Position numbers and translations under genes: made by a program
Shown: positions 16,633-27,774 of the stretch, piece by piece
Numbering within the stretch: position 1 is the stretch's first letter
How the letters are laid out: every line of letters begins with the position of its first letter
Notes under the pieces: generated by a model
What the model saw: the letters and a program-made list of their open reading frames with translations, nothing else
Told to the model about the DNA's origin: nothing
Database searches by the model: none
Assembly (NCBI RefSeq): GCF_000447205.1
Contig: NZ_AUWY01000058.1
Coordinates: forward strand, 45,155 to 109,154
DNA from: Sphingobium ummariense RL-3
GTDB taxonomy: Bacteria > Pseudomonadota > Alphaproteobacteria > Sphingomonadales > Sphingomonadaceae
Length of the DNA: 64,000 nucleotides
Direction of reading: 5' to 3'

Positions 16633-18222
16633 ATGACTGAAGCCGACATTCTCCGCACCGCTGCCCTCGCGTCCAAGGCCTGGCCCTATGAGGAGGCCCG
16701 CAAGCTGCTCAAGCGCTATCCGCAGGGCGCACCGGAAAAGGGCTATGTGCTGTTCGAAACCGGCTACGGCCCGTCGGGCCTGCCGCATATCGGCACCTTC
16801 AACGAAGTGCTGCGCACGACCATGGTCCGCAACGCCTGGCATGCCTTGTCGGACGTGCCGACCCGCCTCATCGCCTTCAGCGACGACATGGACGGGCTGC
16901 GCAAGGTGCCCGACAATGTGCCCAACCAGGCAATGCTGGCGGAATATCTGGGCAAGCCGCTGACGCAGGTGCCCGATCCTTTCGAAAAATATGAAAGCTT
17001 CGCGCATCACAACAATGCGATGCTGCGGGAATTCCTCGACCGTTTCGGATTCGATTATGAATTCGTCTCGGCGACCGAGCGCTACCGGGCGGGTGCTTTC
17101 GACGAAGCGCTGCGGCAGGTGCTGCGCCGCTACCAGGCGATCATGGAGATCATGCTGCCGACCCTGCGCAAGGAGCGGCAGGCGACCTATTCGCCGGTGC
17201 TGCCGATCAGCCCGAAGAGCGGCATCGTGCTCCAGGTACCGGTCGAGGTGGTCGACGCCGAAGCCGGCCTCGTCCGCTTCGAGGACGAAGGGGAGGTGGT
17301 CGAGCAGTCGATCCTGTCGGGCGGTGCCAAGCTGCAGTGGAAGGTCGACTGGGCGATGCGCTGGTACGCGCTGGGCGTCGACTATGAGATGGCGGGCAAG
17401 GATCTGATCGATTCGGTCACCCAGTCGTCGAAGATCTGCCGTGCATTGGGCGGGCGCCCGCCCGAGGGGTTCAACTACGAGATGTTCCTCGACGAAAAGG
17501 GCGAGAAGATCTCCAAGTCGAAGGGCAACGGCCTCAGCCTGGAGCAGTGGCTGACCTATGGGCCTCAGGAAAGCCTCGCCTTCTACGCCTATCGCGAGCC
17601 CAAGAAGGCAAAGCAGCTGCACATGGGCGTCATTCCCCGTGCGGTGGACGAATATTGGCAGTTCCGCGCCAATTACCCGAAGCAGCCGATCGAGCAGCAG
17701 CTGGGCAACCCTGTCCATCATATCCATGACGGAAAGCTGCCGCAGGGGGAGCTGCCCGTCACTTTCGGCCTACTGCTCAACCTCGTCGGCGTGATGGGCG
17801 ACGCGACCCGCGAGCAGGTGTGGGGCTATCTCCAGAACTATGTCCCCGGCGCCAGCGCGGAGAGCTATCCGGAACTGGACGCCCTGATTGGCCACGCGCT
17901 CGCCTATCACCGGGACTTCGTCGCGCCGACGCTCCAGCGCCGTGCACCCGAAGCGAACGAGGCGGCGGCGCTGCGCAGGCTGGATACGGAACTGGCGGCG
18001 CTGCCCGCCGGCGCGTCGGCCGAGGATATCCAGAACATCGTCTATGCGATCGGCAAGGACGAGGCGTTCGGTTTCGCGGAACTGCGCGACTGGTTCAAGG
18101 CGCTCTACCAGACCTTGCTTGGCGCAGACCAGGGGCCGCGCATGGGCAGCTTCATCGCGCTTTACGGCATCGGAAACAGCCGCAAGCTTATCGCCGAGGC
18201 GCTTGACGCCGCGCAAGGCTGA
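16633..18222 (+). CDS. lysK: Lysine--tRNA ligase, class I
   Basis: The 529-residue enzyme charges tRNA-Lys. It has the class I signatures: GPSGLPHIGTF (HIGH) and EKISKSKGNGLS (KMSKS), with a Rossmann core, instead of the class II fold used by most bacteria. Class I LysRS occurs in alphaproteobacteria, spirochaetes and archaea. The ATG at 16633 is used because conserved sequence begins just after it; an upstream in-frame ATG at 16585 adds unconserved residues. It is followed by a gap with an EcfG-type promoter and a strong hairpin. Confidence 0.96.
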   Translation: MTEADILRTAALASKAWPYEEARKLLKRYPQGAPEKGYVLFETGYGPSGLPHIGTFNEVLRTTMVRNAWHALSDVPTRLIAFSDDMDGLRKVPDNVPNQAMLAEYLGKPLTQVPDPFEKYESFAHHNNAMLREFLDRFGFDYEFVSATERYRAGAFDEALRQVLRRYQAIMEIMLPTLRKERQATYSPVLPISPKSGIVLQVPVEVVDAEAGLVRFEDEGEVVEQSILSGGAKLQWKVDWAMRWYALGVDYEMAGKDLIDSVTQSSKICRALGGRPPEGFNYEMFLDEKGEKISKSKGNGLSLEQWLTYGPQESLAFYAYREPKKAKQLHMGVIPRAVDEYWQFRANYPKQPIEQQLGNPVHHIHDGKLPQGELPVTFGLLLNLVGVMGDATREQVWGYLQNYVPGASAESYPELDALIGHALAYHRDFVAPTLQRRAPEANEAAALRRLDTELAALPAGASAEDIQNIVYAIGKDEAFGFAELRDWFKALYQTLLGADQGPRMGSFIALYGIGNSRKLIAEALDAAQG

Positions 18223-18235
18223 ACCGCGGCCGAAC

Positions 18236-18260
18236 GGAACATTCATGGGGGATAAACGTT
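18236..18260 (+). promoter_or_regulatory. EcfG-type (general stress) promoter
   Basis: GGAAC at 18236-18240 and CGTT at 18257-18260 are separated by exactly 16 nt, the consensus for the alphaproteobacterial general stress sigma factor EcfG. It points rightwards into a 180-nt gap with no credible gene before the MFS gene at 18447, so it may drive a short RNA or the MFS-GH43 operon. Confidence 0.55.
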
Positions 18261-18312
18261 TGGCCTTCGGTCCACCCCCTTTCGGACTGGTGATGCATGC
18301 TTGTGTGTCATC

Positions 18313-18345
18313 GGCCGCGCGCGCCCGGAGACGGGCGGCGCGGCC
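18313..18345 (+). other. Strong GC hairpin after lysK
   Basis: Arms at 18313-18327 and 18332-18345 pair over 14 bp with one bulged G and a GAGA loop. There is no T-run after it, so it is not a standard intrinsic terminator. It could end lysK transcription with Rho, or be the 3' structure of a small RNA starting at the EcfG promoter about 50 nt upstream. Confidence 0.5.
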
Positions 18346-18383
18346 ACGAGGGTGCACTTCACCTTCGGCTCCCGTCCCGAACT

Positions 18384-18412
18384 TTGACAGTTGCGTGTGG
18401 TAGCGTTACCAC
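18384..18412 (+). promoter_or_regulatory. Promoter with LacI-type operator before MFS-GH43
   Basis: TTGACA at 18384-18389 and TACCAC at 18407-18412, 17 nt apart, form a sigma-70-like promoter. The near-palindrome GTGGTAGCGTTACCAC (18397-18412, 14 of 16 symmetric, central CG) overlaps the -10 element and has the layout of a LacI-family operator; bound repressor would block the promoter. A 12/14 match to its core is found at 32544 before the second GH43 gene. Confidence 0.6.
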
Positions 18413-18446
18413 CCCTCCAAGCATAATCTGGTAGGAGCGGAGAGGC

Positions 18447-19709
18447 ATGGCAGGGCAAATCACGCGGCTGCGCTGGTGGATCATCGCGCTGGTCATGCTG
18501 GGCACGATCATCAACTATCTGACGCGCAGCACGCTCTCCGTCGCGGCGCCGACGCTGATGACCCAGCTCGACATCTCCACCCAGGAATATAGCTACATCA
18601 CGGGTGCCTTCCAGATCGGCATCATGCTCCAGCCGGTCGCGGGCTATCTGCTGGACGTCATCGGACTGAAGCTGGGCTTCGCGATCTTCGCGAGCTGCTG
18701 GGGCGTCATCACCATGGCGCACGGCCTTGCGACCGGGTGGGTCAGCCTGGCGGGACTGCGCGGCCTGCTCGGCTTCGCGGAGGGCACGGCGCATCCGGGC
18801 GGGCTCAAGGTCGTGGCGGAATGGTTCCCGGCGAAGGAAAGAGGCCTCGCCGGCGGCATCTACAATATCGGCGCGTCCTTCGGCTCGATGCTGGCGCCCC
18901 CGCTCGTCGTCTGGGCGATCCTCTTCTACAATTGGCGCGTCGCCTTTCTGCTGACCGGCGCGCTGGCGCTCGTCTGGGTCGTGCTGTGGCTGCTCTTCTA
19001 CCAGTCGCCCCGCCAGCACCGGCGGATCAGCGCGGAGGAACGCGACTACATCATCCAGGGACAGGAAGATCATCTGGCGGCGAGCGGCGAAAAGCCCTCG
19101 ATCCTCCAGCTTCTGCGCAACCGCAATTTCTGGGGCATCGCCCTCCCGCGCTTCCTGGCCGATCCCACCTGGGGCACGCTGACCTTCTGGTTGCCGCTCT
19201 ATCTCAGCACCGCGCGCGGCTTTGATCTGACGCAGATCGCGCTCTTCGCCTGGCTGCCCTTCGTCGCGGCGGACCTCGGCTGCCTGTTCGGTCCCATGGT
19301 CGCGCTCTGGCTGCAGCGTCGGGGCGTGCCGCTGATCGACGCGCGCCGTTGGGCGTTCACGCTGGGCGCGGTGCTGATGACCAGCATGTTCTTCGTCGGC
19401 GGCGTCGCCAGCCCCTATGCCGCGATCGCGCTGCTGTGCCTGGGCGGCTTCGCGCACCAGACGCTGTCGGTGACCGTCATCACCATGGCGTCCGACCTGT
19501 TCCGCAAGAACGAGGTCGGCACGGTCGCGGGCATGGCGGGCACCTTCGCCAATTTCGGCGTGCTCGCCTTTTCACTGGCGATCGGCGCGCTGGTGACGAC
19601 GGTCGGCTACGAGCCCTTCTTCATCGTGCTGGGCTTGCTCGACTTGGTCGGCGCCGCTCTGCTGTGGATTCTCGTCCGTTCCCCCGCATCCCAGGAAAGC
19701 GCTGCATGA
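18447..19709 (+). CDS. MFS transporter, hexuronate (ACS family) type
   Basis: The 420-residue protein has 12 predicted membrane helices and the pattern of the anion:cation symporter family that includes ExuT: WWIIALVMLGTIINYLTRSTLSVAAP at the start and, in helices 4-5, GFAEGTAHPGGLKVVAEWFPAKERGLAGG. Members move hexuronates such as glucuronate or galacturonate together with protons across the inner membrane. Here it overlaps a GH43 gene by 4 nt and sits behind a LacI-type operator, so a sugar acid from hemicellulose is the likely cargo. The exact substrate is not provable from sequence. Confidence 0.88.
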   Translation: MAGQITRLRWWIIALVMLGTIINYLTRSTLSVAAPTLMTQLDISTQEYSYITGAFQIGIMLQPVAGYLLDVIGLKLGFAIFASCWGVITMAHGLATGWVSLAGLRGLLGFAEGTAHPGGLKVVAEWFPAKERGLAGGIYNIGASFGSMLAPPLVVWAILFYNWRVAFLLTGALALVWVVLWLLFYQSPRQHRRISAEERDYIIQGQEDHLAASGEKPSILQLLRNRNFWGIALPRFLADPTWGTLTFWLPLYLSTARGFDLTQIALFAWLPFVAADLGCLFGPMVALWLQRRGVPLIDARRWAFTLGAVLMTSMFFVGGVASPYAAIALLCLGGFAHQTLSVTVITMASDLFRKNEVGTVAGMAGTFANFGVLAFSLAIGALVTTVGYEPFFIVLGLLDLVGAALLWILVRSPASQESAA

Positions 19710-21334
19710 TCCGCAATCCCATCCTGCCCGGTTTCAATCCCGACCCGTCGATCCTGCGGGTCGGCGACGATTATTATATCGCCACATCGACCTTCGAATG
19801 GTTCCCCGGCGTGCAGATCTATCATTCGCGCGACCTGGTGAACTGGCGCCTGCTCACCCGCCCGCTGACCCGGCCGGATCAGCTCGACATGCGCGGGGAT
19901 GGGGACAGCTGCGGCGTATGGGCGCCCTGCCTGACGCATGACGGCACGCTCTTCCATCTCATCTACACCGACGTGAAGCGCTATGGCCGCACCACGGTGG
20001 GCGGTGCCTCGGGCGCGTCGCTGCGCGACTTCCACAATTATCTCGTCACCGCGGAATCGATCGACGGGCCGTGGTCCGATCCCATCTATCTCAACAGCAG
20101 CGGCTTCGACCCCTCGCTCTTCCATGACGAGGACGGCCGCAAATATCTCGTCAACATGCTCTGGGACCATCGGCCCGGCCGCAACCGCTTCGCCGGTATC
20201 GTGCTGCAGGAATACAGCCCGGAACAGCGCCGGCTTGTCGGTGAACGCCGGAACATCTTCCCCGGCACCCCGCTCGGCCTTACCGAGGCGCCGCATCTCT
20301 ACCAGCGGGATGGCTGGTACTATCTCCTGACGGCGGAAGGAGGCACAGGCTGGAACCACGCCGTCACCATGGCACGTTCGCGCTCCATCGATGGGCCATA
20401 TGAGCTGCACCCGGATCGCTATATCCTCAGCAGCCGGACCCGCCCGGACGCGCCGCTCCAGCGCGCTGGCCACGCGGATCTGGTCCACGCGCAGGATGGC
20501 ACGCCCTATCTTGCCTATCTCTGCGGCCGCCCGCTTCCCAATCGCGGGCGCTGTGTGATGGGCCGCGAGACCGCGCTCCAGCCGATGCGCTGGGGCGAGG
20601 ACGGCTGGCTCTACACGCTGGCCGGTGACGGCATGCCGCTGGCGGAGGCGCCTGCCCCCGCATTGGCGCTGGCGTCCTTCGATCCCGCGCCGATCCGCGC
20701 TGACTTCGACGACGCGACCCTGCCGATCGACCTTCAGTGGCTGCGTTCGCCCTTCCCGGAGCGGCTCTTCTCGCTCACGGAGCGGCCCGGCCATCTGCGG
20801 CTCTTCGGCCGCGAGACGATCGGCAGCAGCTTCGAACAGTCGCTGGTCGCCCGCCGCCAGCAGGCCTTCTGCTATACCGCGCGGACGATGGTGGACTTCG
20901 ATCCCCAGCATTTCCAGCAGGCGGCGGGCCTCGTCTGCTATTATAACGCGACGAAGTTCCACTATCTCCACATCAGCCATGATGAGGAGGCGGGCCGCCA
21001 TGTGCGGGTCATGTCGGCGCTGCCCGACTCGCCGCAGGCCGACGCTTTCACCGCACCGGTGCCCGTACCCGCGGGCCCCGTCCAGCTGCGGGTCGACGTG
21101 GACTATGAGCGCCTCCGCTTTGCCTGGCGGATGACGGAAGGCGAGGCGTGGAACTGGCTGCCCGAGCAGTTCGACGCCAGCATCCTGTCCGACGAGGCAA
21201 GCGCGCCCGGCCTCCCCAACTTCACCGGCGCCTTCGTCGGCATCGCCTGCCAGGACATGGCGGGAACCGCGCGTCCGGCCGATTTCGACTGGTTCGACTA
21301 TGAGGAACGGCCCTACCGCGCCCAGCCCGTCTAG
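19706..21334 (+). CDS. GH43 beta-xylosidase-like enzyme, cytoplasmic
   Basis: The 542-residue enzyme has the five-bladed GH43 propeller and a C-terminal beta-sandwich domain (from about residue 330), the size and layout of XynB-type beta-xylosidases. Catalytic acids can be placed at D13 (FNPDPSILR), D135 (GFDPSLFH) and E194 (TEAPHLYQ). No signal peptide is present, so it probably cuts xylo-oligosaccharides inside the cell after uptake. It starts in the last codons of the MFS gene (ATGA). Its stop shares a CTAG with that of the convergent lacI gene. Arabinofuranosidase activity is also possible. Confidence 0.9.
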   Translation: MIRNPILPGFNPDPSILRVGDDYYIATSTFEWFPGVQIYHSRDLVNWRLLTRPLTRPDQLDMRGDGDSCGVWAPCLTHDGTLFHLIYTDVKRYGRTTVGGASGASLRDFHNYLVTAESIDGPWSDPIYLNSSGFDPSLFHDEDGRKYLVNMLWDHRPGRNRFAGIVLQEYSPEQRRLVGERRNIFPGTPLGLTEAPHLYQRDGWYYLLTAEGGTGWNHAVTMARSRSIDGPYELHPDRYILSSRTRPDAPLQRAGHADLVHAQDGTPYLAYLCGRPLPNRGRCVMGRETALQPMRWGEDGWLYTLAGDGMPLAEAPAPALALASFDPAPIRADFDDATLPIDLQWLRSPFPERLFSLTERPGHLRLFGRETIGSSFEQSLVARRQQAFCYTARTMVDFDPQHFQQAAGLVCYYNATKFHYLHISHDEEAGRHVRVMSALPDSPQADAFTAPVPVPAGPVQLRVDVDYERLRFAWRMTEGEAWNWLPEQFDASILSDEASAPGLPNFTGAFVGIACQDMAGTARPADFDWFDYEERPYRAQPV

Positions 21335-22356
21335 GCGGCAAGGCAGAGCCCGGTGCTCCCCCGCCGGATGAGCGCATGGGGCAGCAGCAGGTGGAACTCC
21401 GGGTCGCCCATCTGCCTGCGGAAGCGCGGATCGGTCAGTATGTCCACGGCTGCCGCCGCCATTTCCGCCTTGGGCTGGCGGATCGTGGTGATCTGCGGCC
21501 AGGCCGCGCGAGACGATGCCGTGTCGTCGAAGCCGCTCACCGAAAGCTGTTCGGGCACGGCCAAACCGCATTTCATCGCGGTGATCAGCACACCCAGCGC
21601 CATGTCGTCATTGCTGGCGAAGATCGCCGTGGGCCGTTTCTTGAGGCTGAGCAGCCGCTCGCCCGCCTCCATGCCCGACCGGAAGGTGAAGTCCCCCCGC
21701 AGCACGGCGCGCTCGTCGACCGCCGCGCCCGCCGCCGCCATCGCGGCCCGAAAACCGGCCTCGCGCCGGGCGGAGGCGCTGTGGCTGACCGGTCCCTGCA
21801 CGAAGGCGATGTGGCGATGGCCGAAGGCCAGCAGATGCTCGGTCATCTCCCGTGCCGCGCGCTCGTCGTCCATGCGCACCGTGCCGGACGTCATCGCCTC
21901 GACCGATGGCGCCATCAGTACATGGGGCAGCGCCGCGCCGACGAACAGATCCACCAGTGCGGGCTCGTCGCAGACCGGCGGGGCGATGATGGCGCCGTCC
22001 AGCTTCAGGCTGGAGATGCTGCCCCGGATCTGCTCGCGCCATTCGGGACGGCTCAGTTCGACCGGCTCGACAACCAGATGATAGCTCCGTGCCCGGCACC
22101 GCAGCAGCGCGCCATGCTGCACGTCGGCGGCATAGCCGGACACCGGATCGTCGATGAACAGGCCCAGCAGATAGGATCGGGAGCTGGACAGGCTCCGCGC
22201 GAAGGCGTTGGGGCGATAGTCGAGCTCGGCCACTGCGCGCTGCACCGCTTCGCGCACCTCGGCCCGGACATGGTCCTCGCCGTTGATGACCCGCGACACC
22301 GTCTTGGGCGAAACCCCGGCACGGGCGGCGACATCCTTGATCGTGACCACCTTCAT
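21331..22356 (-). CDS. LacI-family transcriptional regulator
   Basis: The 341-residue protein begins VTIKDVAARAGVSPKTVSRVING, the LacI helix-turn-helix, with the hinge helix about YRPNAFARSLSSSRS, then a periplasmic-binding-protein-like sugar domain (AIFASNDDMALGVL, VSGFDDT). It overlaps the MFS gene by 4 nt (ATGA), so the pair is an operon read leftwards from a promoter near 23600-23700. Two matching palindromes with a central CG lie in that promoter region (23666-23705), so autoregulation and control of the divergent TonB receptor operon are likely. The effector is probably an oligosaccharide or a product of the GH enzymes. Confidence 0.93.
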   Translation of the reverse strand: MKVVTIKDVAARAGVSPKTVSRVINGEDHVRAEVREAVQRAVAELDYRPNAFARSLSSSRSYLLGLFIDDPVSGYAADVQHGALLRCRARSYHLVVEPVELSRPEWREQIRGSISSLKLDGAIIAPPVCDEPALVDLFVGAALPHVLMAPSVEAMTSGTVRMDDERAAREMTEHLLAFGHRHIAFVQGPVSHSASARREAGFRAAMAAAGAAVDERAVLRGDFTFRSGMEAGERLLSLKKRPTAIFASNDDMALGVLITAMKCGLAVPEQLSVSGFDDTASSRAAWPQITTIRQPKAEMAAAAVDILTDPRFRRQMGDPEFHLLLPHALIRRGSTGLCLAA

Positions 22357-23600
22357 GCCGCCTGCTCCTCCCCTGCGCAGCGATGGGCGAACCAGCCGAC
22401 CAGCCCGTAGCAGGCTACCGGCAGCAGCAGCGCCGGCAGCAGGCCGGTCGCGTCGGCGGCAAACCCCGTCAGTACCGGAACGATCGCGCCGCCGACCACC
22501 GCCATGCACAGCCACATGGACGCGAGCGGCGCCTCCCGCGAATCGGAGGGCAGGGCGAGCGCATAGATCGTCGGATACATGATCGCATTGCACAGCCCGA
22601 TCGCGATCATCGCGCCGGCGCCCGCCGCGCCCGGTAGCGCAATGGCTGCCAGCAGCAGCGCGACCGCGCCCAGCGCCGCGAGCAGCAGCAGCCGCGCGGC
22701 CCGGATCTGCCGCATGGCGAAGGCGCCCAGGAAGCGGCCGATCATCGCACCGCCCCAATAAAGGCTGACGATCTGGCCCGCCGCGACCGGTGTCGCGCCC
22801 AGCCGGTCGGGACGCATCAGCACGCTGGGCAGCAGGGCGCCGATCGTCACCTCCGCGCCGACATAGGCGAAGATCGCTGCCGTGCCCCAGCGCAGCCGCC
22901 GGTGCCGCATCACCGCGATCAGGGCCCCGGCTGCCTTCGGGCGCCGCTCGTCCCGCTCCGCCAGCAGGCCACGGCTCCGGGCATAGGCGATCGCCAGTCC
23001 CGCCGTCACCACAGCGGTGCCCAGGAAGGGCAGGGTGGCGGTGCCCGGCCGGGGCGCGGCGGAATCGATATCCGCCAGCAGCAGCGGGGCGCTCAGCAGC
23101 GGGCCGAGCAGCGTGCCCAGCGAATTGAACCCCTGGAGCAGGGTCAGCCGCCCCGCAGCGCCGCGCGACGGGCCGATCACGGTGACCACGGTGTTGGATG
23201 CCATCTGCAGGAAGGTCTGGCCCGCCGACAGCAGCAGCAGCGCGCCCAGGATGAGCGCGAGCGACAAGCTGTGCTGGGCCAGCGCCAGCGACAGGCATCC
23301 CAAGGTCATGATCGCCAGCCCCAGTGCGATCGAGCGCATATAGCCCGATGCCACGATCAGCCCCGTGATCGGCAGTGCGAACAGCAGATAGCTGGCGTGG
23401 AAGGCGAGCTGGACCAGCAGCGCCTCCGCATAGTCGAGCGCCAGCATCAGCTTCAGCCGGGGAACCAGCAGGCTGACCGAGGATGTCAGGAATCCGCCGA
23501 TGAAGAACACGCCGATCGACAGCCGGAAGAGGCTGCGCGCGATCCTGTCGTCAGGGGATTTCGGCGAGGAAGTCGTAGCGTCCGCCATCAGGGCTGTCAT
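22353..23600 (-). CDS. Sugar MFS transporter (FucP/GluP-like)
   Basis: The 415-residue protein has 12 predicted helices and resembles the fucose/glucose-galactose (FHS) branch: IGVFFIGGFLTSSVSLLVPRLK at the start, SAGQTFLQMASNTVV in helix 4-5, and IGLCNAIMYPTIYALAL late in the protein. Such carriers are sugar:proton symporters in the inner membrane. Together with the TonB receptor it could take glucose or a related monomer released by the GH3 enzymes. A second Met at residue 5 is a possible start. It is divergent from the receptor gene. Confidence 0.88.
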   Translation of the reverse strand: MTALMADATTSSPKSPDDRIARSLFRLSIGVFFIGGFLTSSVSLLVPRLKLMLALDYAEALLVQLAFHASYLLFALPITGLIVASGYMRSIALGLAIMTLGCLSLALAQHSLSLALILGALLLLSAGQTFLQMASNTVVTVIGPSRGAAGRLTLLQGFNSLGTLLGPLLSAPLLLADIDSAAPRPGTATLPFLGTAVVTAGLAIAYARSRGLLAERDERRPKAAGALIAVMRHRRLRWGTAAIFAYVGAEVTIGALLPSVLMRPDRLGATPVAAGQIVSLYWGGAMIGRFLGAFAMRQIRAARLLLLAALGAVALLLAAIALPGAAGAGAMIAIGLCNAIMYPTIYALALPSDSREAPLASMWLCMAVVGGAIVPVLTGFAADATGLLPALLLPVACYGLVGWFAHRCAGEEQAA

Positions 23601-23665
23601 CTTCCACGCATCCTATCCTGCTTCCTCCCAGGCGAGAAGCCCCTTGCTGCGCTGGCCCGCGCACT

Positions 23666-23719
23666 TCTGACAACGATGTCAGAATCTCTATTGACATCGA
23701 TGTCATGCTCTGGTCTAGC
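23666..23719 (+). promoter_or_regulatory. Two LacI-type operators at TonB receptor promoter
   Basis: Site 1, TCTGACAACGATGTCAGA (23666-23683), is an 18-bp near-palindrome; site 2, TGACATCGATGTCA (23692-23705), is perfect. Both have a central CG and share the core TGACA-x-CG-x-TGTCA; their centres are 24 bp apart. TTGACA at 23691-23696 and TCTAGC at 23714-23719 give a 17-nt-spaced promoter whose -35 lies inside site 2. A LacI repressor would block it; the neighbouring lacI is the natural candidate. Confidence 0.65.
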
Positions 23720-23757
23720 CGCGCCATAAGCAATTTCTTGTTTCAGGGAGTGAGAGG

Positions 23758-26205
<2,448 letters not shown>

Positions 26206-26229
26206 GCGCGCGGGGCGAAGGGCATCCCC

Positions 26230-27774
26230 ATGGCGACCGACAATCCCCCCTCCCTCGGTCGGATCGTCATTCTTGGCGGCGGCACAGCCGGATGGCTGGC
26301 CGCCGCCACTTTCTCCCGCGCGTGGAAGATGCCGCGGGTGACGCTGGTCGAATCCAGCGACATCGGCATCATCGGCGTGGGGGAGGGGACTTTCCCCACC
26401 ATCCGCACGACCCTGGCGGGGCTGGGCGTTGCGGAGGCGGAATTCCTGTCGCGGGCCGACGCGACCTTCAAGCAGGGCGTGCTGTTCGACGGCTGGGCGA
26501 CCGACGCGGACAGCTATTTCCATCCGTTCAACATGCCGGTCGGCGGCGAGGGCGAACCGCTGCTGCCGCACTGGATCGCCGCCGGCGAACAGCGGGCGAG
26601 CTGGGCCGACAGCGTCACCGTGCAGGAACGGGTGATCCGCGCCGGCCGCGCGCCCAAGCGGCCGCAGGACCCGGATTTCTCCGGCCCGATGAACTATGCC
26701 TATCATTTCGACGCCGCGCGCTTCGCCGACTATCTCCGCACGATTTCCGTCGCGGCGGGGGTGGAGCGGATCGAAGGCACCGTCGCCGAGGTCGAGCGCG
26801 CGCCGGACGGCGACATCGCCGCGCTGCTGCTGGCGGGCGGAAAGCGGGTCGAAGGCGACATCTTCCTCGATTGCTCGGGCTTTGGCGCGCTGCTCATCGG
26901 CCAGACGCTGGGCAGCTCCTTCACCGGCTGCGGCGATACGCTGTTCAACGACCGCGCGCTCGCCATGCAGGTGCCCTATGATCGGCCGGACGCGCCGATC
27001 CGCCCCTATACGCTGGCGACCGCGCATGAAGCCGGCTGGACCTGGGACATCGGCCTCAGCGAACGGCGCGGCATCGGCTATGTCTATTCCAGCCGCCACT
27101 GCTCCGACGAGGACGCCGAAGCGACGCTGCGCCGCTATGTCGGCCCGGCGGGCGACGCGCTGGCCGCGCGCCAGCTGCGCTTCCAGACCGGCTATCGTGA
27201 GCGCCAGTGGATCGGCAACTGCATCGCCGTCGGCCTTTCGGCGGGTTTCTTCGAGCCGCTGGAATCGACCGGCATCATGCTGATCGAGACCGCGCTGCGG
27301 ATGATCGGCGACCTGCTCGTCCCCGGCACCCGCGCGACGCGGGAGGCGGCGGCACGGCGCTTCAACGACCTGATGCGCGCGCGCTTCGAACGCATCGTCC
27401 GCTTCCTCAAGCTTCATTACTGCATCACCCGCCGCACCGACACGGCCTATTGGCGCGACAATGCCGACCCGGCCTCCATTCCGGAGGACCTGCGTGACCT
27501 GCTGGCGCAGTGGCGGCACCGCCCGCCCTCGCGCTTCGACTTCACCGTCGACCTCGAAACCTTCCTGCCGCCCAGCTACCATTATATCCTCTACGGCATG
27601 GGCTTCCGGACCGAGCCAGCCAGACCCATGCCGGGCGCGGCCGAGGCGCGGGCCGCCTTCGCCCAGGTCGCCGCCGCTTCCCGCGCGGCCGTCGCCAACC
27701 TGCCCGATCACCGCACGCTGCTCCACCATTATCGGCGGCAGTCCGCTCCAACCCTCGCACAAGGTATCCGATGA
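26230..27774 (+). CDS. Flavin-dependent tryptophan halogenase-like protein
   Basis: The 514-residue protein has the FAD-binding GGGTAGW (about residues 16-22), the catalytic lysine K81 in FKQGVLFDGW, and the glutamate E345 in EPLESTGI, all in the positions found in PrnA and RebH. The family hallmark WxWxIP reads W270-T-W272-D-I274-G275, so its last proline is glycine. Proteins of this kind recur beside TonB receptors in sphingomonads, Caulobacter and Xanthomonas without any known secondary metabolite cluster. It overlaps the first GH3 gene by 4 nt and follows the receptor by 24 nt, so it belongs to the sugar uptake operon. The true substrate is unknown. Confidence 0.9.
   Translation: MATDNPPSLGRIVILGGGTAGWLAAATFSRAWKMPRVTLVESSDIGIIGVGEGTFPTIRTTLAGLGVAEAEFLSRADATFKQGVLFDGWATDADSYFHPFNMPVGGEGEPLLPHWIAAGEQRASWADSVTVQERVIRAGRAPKRPQDPDFSGPMNYAYHFDAARFADYLRTISVAAGVERIEGTVAEVERAPDGDIAALLLAGGKRVEGDIFLDCSGFGALLIGQTLGSSFTGCGDTLFNDRALAMQVPYDRPDAPIRPYTLATAHEAGWTWDIGLSERRGIGYVYSSRHCSDEDAEATLRRYVGPAGDALAARQLRFQTGYRERQWIGNCIAVGLSAGFFEPLESTGIMLIETALRMIGDLLVPGTRATREAAARRFNDLMRARFERIVRFLKLHYCITRRTDTAYWRDNADPASIPEDLRDLLAQWRHRPPSRFDFTVDLETFLPPSYHYILYGMGFRTEPARPMPGAAEARAAFAQVAAASRAAVANLPDHRTLLHHYRRQSAPTLAQGIR

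Noticed and set aside
18292..18403. A short plus-strand frame after the EcfG promoter
   Set aside because: It is a run of Arg and Ala codons across the GC hairpin with no ribosome site, so a non-coding role is more likely.
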